Origin: an uncultured Lachnospiraceae bacterium
GTDB taxonomy: Bacteria; Bacillota; Clostridia; Lachnospirales; Lachnospiraceae
Length of the DNA: 64,000 bases
Assembly: GCA_910576815.1 (NCBI GenBank)
Contig: CAJTKA010000016.1
Span: 11,314 to 75,313 of the forward strand
Reading direction: 5' to 3'
Below the pieces are notes generated by a model that did not search any database, was not told the origin of the DNA, and saw only the letters and a list, made by a program, of their open reading frames with translations. Shown in pieces: positions 43,401 to 50,657 of this stretch (position 1 is its first letter; every line of letters starts with the position of its first letter). A program made the translations under genes and the position numbers.

Positions 43401-45590
43401 GCCAATCAGTTCCTCCCCTGATATCATCCCTCCGTTTTCCTGCCGATACCAAAAGACAGCCTTGCCGGGATCAGAGGACTTCCATTTGATATACTTCTCT
43501 CCACCATTTTCCCACTTTGTGCCCGCCGGGCTCAGATAAACCCGCAGCTGCCTTTCCTCTTGCGGGCTCATCGTGACACTGCCCTCCCGCATCTGCATCG
43601 TCGGCAGTTCGGCATTTGTTACCGTCACCTCGCAGGAAAGGATTTTCAGCCCGTTATCGATATTGGCCCAGATCCTGGCTTCGCCCACACCCACGGGTGT
43701 GACGACGCCGTCCGCATCCACAGAGGCCACATTCGCGTTTTCACTGGTCCACAAAATGGTATCCTCAGCGGGTGCACTCCCGTCCATAACCGTCAGCTTC
43801 TTTTCCATCCCCCGGGAATCCCCGCCCGGAAGCTCAAACGCCAGGCTGTAGGAGTCCGCCTGTTCCCCGGATACGATCCCCTCCGCTGACAGTGTGTACT
43901 TGGATACCTTAACGGTACAGGCAGCCTGCACGTCGTTTGCGGCCGTGGCCGTGACTGTGGTCTCCCCCACACCCTTTGCCGTCACTGTACCATTGTTATC
44001 CACCGTCGCTACATCTTCCTTTAAGCTCGTCCATGTCAGAGTCTTATCCGCCGCATTGGATGGCTTCAGAGTCGCATAAAGCGCCGCCTGCTCCTTCCCT
44101 TCCGCATCGTCCAGCAGAAGATGAAGGTTTTGCGTGCTCAGGTTCACCCGCTCCACTTCCTTCGGCGTATCTGACAAAGAAAAGAAATCCACATAATAAC
44201 TTAACGTCGCCGCCTCGCCATCCTTGTCCTTGAGTCCGGTGACGCTCACATAAAACTGGGATGTTTTATCATAACTGATGTTATTTGGACGAAAGATAAT
44301 GCAGTTGGGCATTCCATACCCGCCGCTATTCACCTGAAAATACCCGTCCTGTTTCTTCTCCGCAAAGGTCCAGGTCTTTCCTGTAGAAACATTTTTCAGG
44401 GTCACGGTCACCTGCCCCCGCTCCGCCGTTTTATAATCGTTTCCCAGGCTCAGCGTCCAGGGCGTCCCCGAACCGTTCATCAGCTCAATCGGCATATTTC
44501 GGGCGGGCCAGGCCACATAATTCGTGATGCTGCTGCCCTTTCTGTCAAAGGCATACATGGCGGAGTAGGCTCCCACTGCACCAAACCCCGTCTGCGTCAT
44601 AGACGGGTTTAACACCCATCTGCGGTGTCCCATGACACCAATATTGTCGGAATCCCCGTCATACATCCAGCCGTTTAACAGTGACCGCGCCATATTACCG
44701 TAATTATATGCAATATTGCTGCTGCCACACCCTTTTTTTGCCTTTTCGTAAAGTTCATCCGGAAATCCACTCGGCTGTTTCGGTGTATGTGACAATTCAT
44801 TATTGACACAGTTCACCAACGCACCCGCCTGCGCCAATTCAATGTAATCCTCGTTCAGCGTGACATCAGCCGGAATCCCTGCCACATAACGGATGAAATT
44901 TAACAGATTCAAGGCATTATGCAGGCTTTCATCCGACAAATGCCCCGCCTTGTACGGGCTTTTCGTAGAAGGATTATCACTGTAGGTATTCGACATCGTC
45001 ATATTCCAGGAAGAAGCCTTATAGCGGGCAATGATATCCACTGTACTCGGCGTCTGTAAGGTGGTATCGCCCTCTTTAGTTGACATAACATTATTCCCAT
45101 AGGACATAATGCCATTCATGCCGCTATCTTCCGTCATAAACGGCGGCTCTCCCAGCGCCTCCTCTGCTCCGGGAATCTGTTCCGGCAGAAGTTCTTCATC
45201 GGACTCCAACGTATTCTCTGAGACGCTTTCCTCAGATTCCTCCCCCACATCAGACGTATTCTCCGAGACACTCTCGTCAGGTGCTAAAGCTTCCCCTTCC
45301 GTTGGCTGCTCTGCTTCTTCCGGTGCAGGATTTTCTCCTTCCACAGGCTTCTCCGTCTCCTCAGGCGCGGGGGCTTCCCCCTCCGTTGGCTGTTCTGTCT
45401 CCTCAGGCGCAGGATTCTCCCCGTCTACAGGCACCCGGCCGTCTTCCTCTGGGACCGTGACAGCCGTATTTTCCGACACCGTCTCCGGCGCAGCATACGC
45501 GCTCCCCAGCGTTCCCTCCGCCCACAACAAAGCTGCAAGCAAAAAGGCAAGCGCACTCTTTCCGTTTCTCCTAACGTTTCTTTTTCTCAT
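40410..45590 (-). CDS. large secreted CAP-domain protein with many Ig-like (Big_2) repeats
   Basis: A 1,726-residue surface or secreted protein. A signal peptide (about residues 1-34) is followed by a low-complexity acidic linker of near-repeats such as PAPEETEQPTEGE and the motif SVSENT (about 35-150), and a CAP/SCP-like domain (about 210-350; ELSHTPKQPSG near 267 and MGHRRWVLNP near 322). After these come tandem bacterial Ig-like domains (VATVDNNGTVTAKGVGETTV; VASVDADGVVTPVGVGEARI) and a long beta-rich C-terminal region. The usual Glu of the CAP GENIAY motif is Ser here (GSSNIAYN). No LPXTG anchor. It may be an adhesin or wall-associated protein. Its start overlaps the MmcQ/YjbR gene by 20 bases. 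Confidence 0.85.
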   Translation of the reverse strand: MRKRNVRRNGKSALAFLLAALLWAEGTLGSAYAAPETVSENTAVTVPEEDGRVPVDGENPAPEETEQPTEGEAPAPEETEKPVEGENPAPEEAEQPTEGEALAPDESVSENTSDVGEESEESVSENTLESDEELLPEQIPGAEEALGEPPFMTEDSGMNGIMSYGNNVMSTKEGDTTLQTPSTVDIIARYKASSWNMTMSNTYSDNPSTKSPYKAGHLSDESLHNALNLLNFIRYVAGIPADVTLNEDYIELAQAGALVNCVNNELSHTPKQPSGFPDELYEKAKKGCGSSNIAYNYGNMARSLLNGWMYDGDSDNIGVMGHRRWVLNPSMTQTGFGAVGAYSAMYAFDRKGSSITNYVAWPARNMPIELMNGSGTPWTLSLGNDYKTAERGQVTVTLKNVSTGKTWTFAEKKQDGYFQVNSGGYGMPNCIIFRPNNISYDKTSQFYVSVTGLKDKDGEAATLSYYVDFFSLSDTPKEVERVNLSTQNLHLLLDDAEGKEQAALYATLKPSNAADKTLTWTSLKEDVATVDNNGTVTAKGVGETTVTATAANDVQAACTVKVSKYTLSAEGIVSGEQADSYSLAFELPGGDSRGMEKKLTVMDGSAPAEDTILWTSENANVASVDADGVVTPVGVGEARIWANIDNGLKILSCEVTVTNAELPTMQMREGSVTMSPQEERQLRVYLSPAGTKWENGGEKYIKWKSSDPGKAVFWYRQENGGMISGEELIGGNTVTVLALAAGTTTITAEIVDEAGNPAAGIDAAQGRGTAACEVTVQQMAELPADSPCLLALTNTQSTLLDVELPEGWSWKYPDTSLAQFAGQQSKTFAAEYRLTENGQPAEEIQPVEAFLPVYFLTLEKISMCVKHRDNNNVLSEVSVLKPGWVSHCYVNYSFEDTLEQFERRNEELKNNTWYQNEKAKLLKQLDKSITLTSSKPEVLTVESVKNAAGKTAVSAKTLGSAELKAELKLGEKTFRASQKLTVAEHVGAAFQVKWLDIFGKIGGEDSYQYAAKLSDFPMSAQGGINSKIRLEMTGVTKLTVKSSNSKVVALKSSTVKPTETVQFEFPLMVKAAGTAEITVTGNDAAKTSHTLTLVVTDDRPGLGEETVTVNTWRTVGTDFCLYAGQDEANHFYSITAVSLEDVDKNGTNSRKFNLKGEGAPDGSRWNGSITAKSDTKTGTYRMRLYVRVGENKAYDLPFTVKVVSTKPKCSVKQKERLNLFYKDTKSLVTFDTEEDIESVSLTGCNYQVELSNSGDGYYLHPGSGATLNSVKKGTLKIQLKGWKPLEMPFTVNVEKKAPKISSAINTVTLYPQSGLTSARIDIKNAEAISWDQLAIEGVSCNAKGNYEAVLQKEEQCIFLQGRNLNQAESFRMTISLRGNDWTESANLVCNVKVNMGQPAIVLEKKTLQLNANDAYKGYDADSTAVKWKNGGVVTTGQGARVSVYCDPKDNNAKALITDSGVIFSVGRDGGFYQVRARLNNKAVAKGNYKFIVQAAKDGKVWKTPLTLKVVNTAPDKAVKIAAKGSIDVLDRDGSFMTLTPSLKAVNGVFEIPENREVKLTGQDAHLFRADWSADGKTIELRAKRGVTLVIKYNYTVTPILSICNVNGVTEEIRTAPVKFKVKQGSVKVSAAPKTTLMYSNTYSSVEIAMNAVLKGEDAPEIENVVLSGNTDAFEYVYNKDGKGTLTMKRTGRAVKGKRYSLQFQVTFAEQADNVKPVTVKYPLTVK
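42918..42927 (-). repeat. XerD-arm 10-mer, copy 5
   Basis: TTATGTAAAC followed by T on the minus strand, inside the CAP/Ig gene (codons C-Y-V-N-Y). Confidence 0.5.
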
Positions 45591-45945
45591 GGAATTTTCT
45601 TCCCTCTTTTTTCTTTTTCCCCGACACCAAATCGTAGCTCTCCGCGATCATACGCTTGATCTCCTCATTGGGAATCGTGCCGTCCAACAGCACCGTATTC
45701 CAGTGCTCCTTGTTCTGATGGTAGCCCGGTAGCACCGCCTCGTAAGCCCCCCGCCAGAAGTCCCGCCATTCGGGATCTACCTTGATATTGATGCGCATGG
45801 TCCCTTCATATTCATATGTCCACAAAAATGCCTTTCTGTTACTGCTGCATCTTACCAACACCCAGTTATCGTCATGAAAGGGCGCATCCAAATAAACGCC
45901 CGCAAAAGACATTCCGTAACGCAAAGCTTCCTCTCTTGTTTTCAT
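45571..45945 (-). CDS. MmcQ/YjbR family DNA-binding-like protein
   Basis: A 124-residue protein of the MmcQ/YjbR fold (CyaY-like): REEALRYGMSFAGVYLDAPF, NWVLVRCSSNRKAFLW, and HWNTVLLDGTIPNEEIKRMI. The C-terminus is unusually lysine-rich (GKKKKEGRKFHEKKKR). Function unproven. A double-hairpin element (45971-46032) ends about 25 bases before its ATG. Confidence 0.8.
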   Translation of the reverse strand: MKTREEALRYGMSFAGVYLDAPFHDDNWVLVRCSSNRKAFLWTYEYEGTMRINIKVDPEWRDFWRGAYEAVLPGYHQNKEHWNTVLLDGTIPNEEIKRMIAESYDLVSGKKKKEGRKFHEKKKR

Positions 45946-45970
45946 AAGTTACCCCATTTTTGCGCATAAT

Positions 45971-46032
45971 CGAGTTTGTGTCAAGCAATGCGCAGACACA
46001 AATCTCGCGATTGAAAATTATAATTTTCAATC
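45971..46032 (-). repeat. double-hairpin element, copy B
   Basis: On the minus strand: a perfect 24-base palindrome with arm GATTGAAAATTA (46009-46032), then CGAGATTTGTGTC/GACACAAACTCG, a 12-pair stem with one bulge (45971-46007), its loop carrying TGCGCA. Order, spacing and orientation relative to the next ATG match copy A at 24787-24854. The rest of 46033-46278 holds the glutamine synthetase promoter region. Confidence 0.65.
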
Positions 46033-46278
46033 TTACCTCCAGTATTTCCAGTATAACACTCACCTGCCCGCCTTTTCAATGGTTTTCCTTTCCTTTCCGT
46101 TTCGTCCATCTTTCTCCCCATCGCCGCGCCCATATATCATTTTCATAATTCAAAATTTTCTGAAATTTGCGCAGTTTATGATTTTCAACTTTACCGTCTT
46201 ACTTCTTCTATAGTATAGTATTGTTATACATACAATTCAGATTCCGCACAGGAATCACACAGAAAGGGATATACGCTT

Positions 46279-47706
46279 ATGGACAAAAGTGCAGAAATCA
46301 GAAAACTGTGTCAGGAGAAGGAGATCCGCATGATCGACTTCAAAATGACCGACATCGACGGACGCTGGCGTCACATCACCATACCGGTGGAGCGGTTTGA
46401 TGAAAACGTCTTCGTCTACGGAATCGGCTTCGACGGTTCCAACTACGGATACGCACCCGTTGAAAAAAGCGACATGGTCTTTTTGCCGGACCCCGATACC
46501 GCCTATGTGGATCCTTTTGCGGATGTGCCCACACTGACCATGTGCGGCAACGTCTGCGTGATCGGAAAGGGCGAGAACACACCCTTCGACCAGTACCCGA
46601 AAAATGTCAGCCTGCGCGCCATGGATTACATGAAAAAGACCGGCGTTGCGGATGAGATGGTGATCGGACCCGAGTTTGAATTTTATCTGTTCGACTCCGC
46701 CCGCTACGAGGTGTCGCCCAGACAGTGCGCTTACCAAATAGATACAAGACAGGCTGAATGGAACTGCAGGCTTGATACGCCCGGCAACAACGGCTACGAA
46801 GTGACCCACGGCGGCTACCACATCGCCGCGCCGCAAGATGTGGGCTACGATCTGCGCAGCCGTATGTGTGTGGAAATGGAAAAATGGGGTATCAAGGTGA
46901 AGTATCACCACCACGAAGTCGGCGGTCCCGGTCAGATGGAGATCGAGGTGGAGCTCGCCGATATGCCCACCATGGCTGACAACACCATGATTATCAAATA
47001 TATCATCAAAAACATGGCGGCTCGCGAAGGCAAGACTGCTACCTTCCTGCCCAAGCCCATCTACAAGGAAGCCGGCAACGGGCTTCACGTACATATGCTT
47101 CTCAAAAAGGACGGCAATCCCGTCTTCTACGACGAGAACGGCTACTCCGGCTTAAGCCAGACCGCCCACTACTTTATCGGCGGACTGCTCTCACACATCG
47201 CGTCGCTGTGCGCTTTCACCAACCCTTCCACCAATTCTTTCAAGAGACTGGTGCCCGGTTATGAGGCTCCCGTGACGGTCGGTTACGCCACATCGAACCG
47301 CAGCGCGGTCATCCGCATTCCCGCCTACGCGAAATCCCCGGAGGCAAAGCGTTTCGAGCTGCGAAACCCTGACGCCACCGCCAATCCCTACTACGCTTAC
47401 GCGGCAATCCTGATGGCGGGCTTGGACGGCATTGAAAAGAAGATCGACCCTGCGGAAAGCGGCTGGGGGCCTTACGACTTTAACCTCTACACCCTCTCCC
47501 CGGAAGAGCAGAAGAAAATAAAAGGTCTGCCCAAATCGCTAGACGAAGCACTTGATGCGCTGGAGAAGGATCACGACTATCTGACGAAGGACGGGGTGTT
47601 CCCGGAGCGGCTGATCGACGTGTGGATTGCAAGAAAACGCGCCGAGGCAAAGGAGGCAGGACAGATTCCTACGCCGGCGGAGTTTATGATGTATTATGAC
47701 CTGTAA
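46279..47706 (+). CDS. glnA: type I glutamine synthetase
   Basis: A 475-residue glutamine synthetase (glutamate + NH3 + ATP to glutamine). Beta-grasp region DIDGRWRHITIP, active-site GPEFEFYLFD, ATP/glutamate residues NGLHVHMLLKK and RIPAYAKSPEAKRFELRNPD. The loop NLYTLSPEE (Tyr about 403) aligns with the adenylylation site of the I-beta type, although the enzyme lacks other proof of adenylylation. GAAAGGG precedes the ATG. A strong terminator follows at 47795. Upstream is AT-rich with a TATAGT-like -10. Confidence 0.9.
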   Translation: MDKSAEIRKLCQEKEIRMIDFKMTDIDGRWRHITIPVERFDENVFVYGIGFDGSNYGYAPVEKSDMVFLPDPDTAYVDPFADVPTLTMCGNVCVIGKGENTPFDQYPKNVSLRAMDYMKKTGVADEMVIGPEFEFYLFDSARYEVSPRQCAYQIDTRQAEWNCRLDTPGNNGYEVTHGGYHIAAPQDVGYDLRSRMCVEMEKWGIKVKYHHHEVGGPGQMEIEVELADMPTMADNTMIIKYIIKNMAAREGKTATFLPKPIYKEAGNGLHVHMLLKKDGNPVFYDENGYSGLSQTAHYFIGGLLSHIASLCAFTNPSTNSFKRLVPGYEAPVTVGYATSNRSAVIRIPAYAKSPEAKRFELRNPDATANPYYAYAAILMAGLDGIEKKIDPAESGWGPYDFNLYTLSPEEQKKIKGLPKSLDEALDALEKDHDYLTKDGVFPERLIDVWIARKRAEAKEAGQIPTPAEFMMYYDL

Positions 47707-47794
47707 AACTATTGCTATAAGGAAATTATATCACAGCCCTTAAGCGAGACAGTTATAAGCGAGTGTTTCGCCACTCTAAGCGCGAGCGTAACAG

Positions 47795-47822
47795 TGGGGC
47801 GGAGATTCCGCCCCATTTTCTA
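47795..47822 (+). terminator. Rho-independent terminator of glnA
   Basis: TGGGGCGGA/TCCGCCCCA, nine pairs with a 3-base loop, followed by TTTTCT, about 90 bases after the glnA stop. A smaller GAGTG/CACTC hairpin precedes it. Confidence 0.75.
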
Positions 47823-47928
47823 TGTACAGAAAACTTGAAGAGAAATGCAGACTTCATCAATAGTTTATTGTCACCAAGACTGACGCAACATATTATACAA
47901 AATTAAAAACACACAAGGAGACCACTTC

Positions 47929-48489
47929 ATGGATAATATCCTACATTTTACCACCCGAGAAGAATTTAGAAACTGGCTTTCCGAGAACTGTCTCTCAGAA
48001 GACGGCGTCTGGCTCCTATTTGGCAAGGCGGACGGTCCAAAAACCCTGAAAGCCGGGGAAGCTCTGGAAGAAGCCCTCTGCTTCGGCTGGATCGACGGAC
48101 AGATGCAGAGCATCGACGTGAAAAGTTATCAGAAATATTTTTCGAAACGCCGCGAAAACAGCAAGTGGTCGGAGAAGAACAAGGCGCTGGTCAAAGAACT
48201 GGAAGAACGGGGCATTATGACCGACTTCGGCAGGAAGAAAATCGAGGAGGCGAAGCAGAACGGTCAGTGGGACAAGCCAAAACCCGCGGCAGTTACGGAG
48301 GAGCAGATTGAAATGCTCTCCGCCCTGTTGAAAGAATACGAGCCAGCCTTCACAAACTTTCAGGCAATGTCCCCTTCCGTGAAGAAAACATACACGAAAG
48401 CGTATCTCGACGCCAAGACAGATGCCGGACGGGAAAAGCGAATCGCGTGGATGGTGGACAGGCTGAATCGGAATCTGAAGCCGATGTAG
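47929..48489 (+). CDS. YdeI/OmpD-associated family protein
   Basis: A 186-residue protein of the YdeI family: FTTREEFRNWLSENCLSEDG, EALCFGWIDGQMQSID, YFSKRRENSKWSEKNKALV, and a C-terminal helical pair. Biochemical role unknown. First of four plus-strand genes, closely followed by the HAD genes, and perhaps transcribed with them. Confidence 0.8.
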   Translation: MDNILHFTTREEFRNWLSENCLSEDGVWLLFGKADGPKTLKAGEALEEALCFGWIDGQMQSIDVKSYQKYFSKRRENSKWSEKNKALVKELEERGIMTDFGRKKIEEAKQNGQWDKPKPAAVTEEQIEMLSALLKEYEPAFTNFQAMSPSVKKTYTKAYLDAKTDAGREKRIAWMVDRLNRNLKPM

Positions 48490-48545
48490 TTCATTATGAC
48501 CTGAAAAATGTTGCTACATATACACTCACAGAGGGAGCCAAAATT

Positions 48546-49055
48546 ATGTCAAACGTTTTATTCCTGGACATCGACGGCGTGCTCAATTCTAATTTTTGGA
48601 ATGAGAACCACCAGACAGAAATCAGTGACGGCACATTGATTGATGAGGAAAAAATCAAACTGCTAGCACGTTTGGTAAAAGAGACGGATGCGAAAATCAT
48701 TCTTCATTCCGGCTGGCGTTTTTGGTTTGACGCCGAATTAAAACCGCTATGCACAGAAGCGCGGAAACTGGCGGAGCTATTAGCAAAAGAAAACTTGTAT
48801 ATAAGCGGGGTAACCCCGGATCTGACCACAGAAGAAATCAGAAAAACAAAGAAGTTCAGTCTGGTAAAGGCCGACGAGATTCTGTCGTGGATAGGTTTAC
48901 ATAATGATGTTACGGCATGGGTCGTTCTCGACGATCTTGATTTGCATAATGATCAGGTCAGACAGCATCAGGTGAAAACGGACCCGACCACAGGACTGAC
49001 ACTGAAGGATGTAGAACAGGCTGTGAAAATTCTGACTGGTAATCTAAAATTGTGA
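48546..49055 (+). CDS. HAD domain protein (Swiss-Army-Knife RNA repair-like)
   Basis: A 169-residue HAD-superfamily protein starting MSNVLFLDIDGVLNSNFW, with motif II as KIILHSGWRFWF and motif IV as WVVLDDLDLHND. This short arrangement matches the HAD domain associated with RNA-repair-like proteins (HAD_SAK). Likely a phosphatase; substrate unknown. Starts at the ATG after GAGGGAG. Contains a TTATGTAAAC copy on the opposite strand. Confidence 0.75.
   Translation: MSNVLFLDIDGVLNSNFWNENHQTEISDGTLIDEEKIKLLARLVKETDAKIILHSGWRFWFDAELKPLCTEARKLAELLAKENLYISGVTPDLTTEEIRKTKKFSLVKADEILSWIGLHNDVTAWVVLDDLDLHNDQVRQHQVKTDPTTGLTLKDVEQAVKILTGNLKL
48895..48904 (-). repeat. XerD-arm 10-mer, copy 6
   Basis: TTATGTAAAC followed by C on the minus strand, inside the HAD-type gene (plus-strand codons G-L-H-N-D). 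Confidence 0.5.
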
Positions 49056-49075
49056 ATGGGAGAAACCAAGTAACT

Positions 49076-49750
49076 ATGAAAACAGTAGTTTTTGATTTGG
49101 GCGGAACAATAATGCAGTATGTCGGAATGCCTTATTCGTGGGTGGATTTCTACTATAAAGGATTTGAATCAATTATTCAGAAATACAATATCAACATCTC
49201 ACAAGAGATTATAGGAAATTCAGTGCAAATGTTAAAGGAATTTAACCCACGCATTAGTGGTCGGGAGATTGAGTATTCCCCAGAGTATATTTTCACAAAA
49301 GTATTGGAACCGTGGCATATAGATATCGCGCTCCAAAGCTGTATAGAAATTTTCTGGAATGGATTACAGTTGAAGGCTGAAATATATCCGGAAACAACAA
49401 ATATATTACATACGCTTAAGGAAAGGGGATATGCGATAGCTGCATTGACTGATTTACCCTGTGCAATGCCCGATGAAATTTTCAAACGGGATATTTCAGA
49501 ATTATTGGGTTATTTTGATTATTATGTCTCCTCCTCTGTTTCGGGATATCGAAAGCCGAACTGCAGAGGATTACAAATGATTGCCGAAAAATTCACCATA
49601 CCAATCACAGAATTGATTTTTATTGGGGATGAAGAAAAGGATAGGAAAACCGCTTACAATGCTAATTGTAAATTTATCCGGGTACAGCACGCAAGAAAGG
49701 AAACGGATAGCATTAACAATTTGTATGAACTATTAGAAGTATTGCCCTAA
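49076..49750 (+). CDS. HAD family hydrolase
   Basis: A 224-residue haloacid-dehalogenase-type phosphatase: motif I VVFDLGGTIMQ, motif II AALTDLPCA, motif III YRKPNCRGLQ, motif IV FIGDEEKDRKTA. A helical cap is inserted after motif I. The gene is noticeably more AT-rich than its neighbours. It lies 20 bases after the other HAD gene. Substrate unknown. Confidence 0.8.
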   Translation: MKTVVFDLGGTIMQYVGMPYSWVDFYYKGFESIIQKYNINISQEIIGNSVQMLKEFNPRISGREIEYSPEYIFTKVLEPWHIDIALQSCIEIFWNGLQLKAEIYPETTNILHTLKERGYAIAALTDLPCAMPDEIFKRDISELLGYFDYYVSSSVSGYRKPNCRGLQMIAEKFTIPITELIFIGDEEKDRKTAYNANCKFIRVQHARKETDSINNLYELLEVLP

Positions 49751-49910
49751 TACTCTTTTACAATTTTGCACCCATTGGGGGAAATTTTAAAGCAGTATTA
49801 AAAACTCATGCTTTTTATACATTTATTCCTTTTCCAAAAAGTTGACGCAGGATGTCAGCTTTTTTGTGTTATCCTATCAGCAAACAGGCTGTAAAAAGGA
49901 GCATGGAGAT

Positions 49911-50504
49911 ATGAATATAAAAACGGAACTTGAAACAAAATTAAGTACGGCAAGCGGCATCTATCTAAACAATATTGAAATTGACCCGCCCACAATCAAG
50001 GCAATTATGATCAATGAAGTCGTCCCCTCCGACCCCATACAGGATTTTTACGGAGCCGCCGACGCCGATTATCTGAAAACAACGATACCCCTTTTCCAGA
50101 TGGCAGGGGCGAAGGTCACTTCCATACAGGACATATTGCAAAAGGGAATCTATATCACAAACGCCGTAAAAACACCTAAGTCAGAATACAACATTGATAA
50201 GGGCAGCATCGAGAACAGCCTGCCTTACCTGGAAGCGGAGCTTTCGCTGCTCCCCAACGTAAAGGTGATTATGCTTATGGGCGATGTGGCAAAGAAAGCT
50301 TTTAACATGATTACGAAAAAGGCATCAAAGAAAAATGCGGTGCCCGCCGTTTCCACCTACAAACTGCGAAACAGCGAAATCTATTATGAAGGGATACGGA
50401 TCATGCCGTCCTACATTATGACTGGTGGAAATATCCTGATCGAAAAGTCAAAAGTGTCGATGGCGGCAGAGGACATTTCCACTATGTTGGAAATCATCAG
50501 GTAG
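49911..50504 (+). CDS. uracil-DNA glycosylase family protein
   Basis: A 197-residue protein of the UDG superfamily, from the ATG at 49911 (AAAGGAG and GGAGAT precede). The N-terminal IKAIMINEVVPSDP corresponds to motif A, the central YITNAVKTPKSEY to the loop after it, and IMLMGDVAKKAFN to the helix before the C-terminal motif. Whether it removes uracil is not certain, since this branch is little studied. Confidence 0.7.
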   Translation: MNIKTELETKLSTASGIYLNNIEIDPPTIKAIMINEVVPSDPIQDFYGAADADYLKTTIPLFQMAGAKVTSIQDILQKGIYITNAVKTPKSEYNIDKGSIENSLPYLEAELSLLPNVKVIMLMGDVAKKAFNMITKKASKKNAVPAVSTYKLRNSEIYYEGIRIMPSYIMTGGNILIEKSKVSMAAEDISTMLEIIR

Positions 50505-50587
50505 TCTCGCGCCATAACAGAGACAGCCTGACCACGCCACCAGGCTTTTAGCTAATATATTAACCATTATGATACTCAATGTATAGT

Positions 50588-50619
50588 GAAACAGGCAGCA
50601 CAACCGCGCCGCCTGTTTC
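50588..50619 (+). terminator. terminator between convergent UDG-like and oleate hydratase genes
   Basis: GAAACAGGC (50588-50596) and GCCTGTTTC (50611-50619) form a stem, followed on the plus strand by CAGTCTTTTCTTC. It could serve both directions. Confidence 0.55.
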
Positions 50620-50657
50620 CAGTCTTTTCTTCAAAACTCTCCCATTGTAGTATAGTT

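Noticed and set aside
45265..45470. Short repeats as a CRISPR array
   Set aside because: They are in-frame coding repeats of a proline/glutamate linker without regular unique spacers.
46120..46210. A third copy of the double-hairpin element upstream of glnA
   Set aside because: It shares TTTTC and TTTGCGC words, but the arms do not pair in the order seen in the two clear copies.
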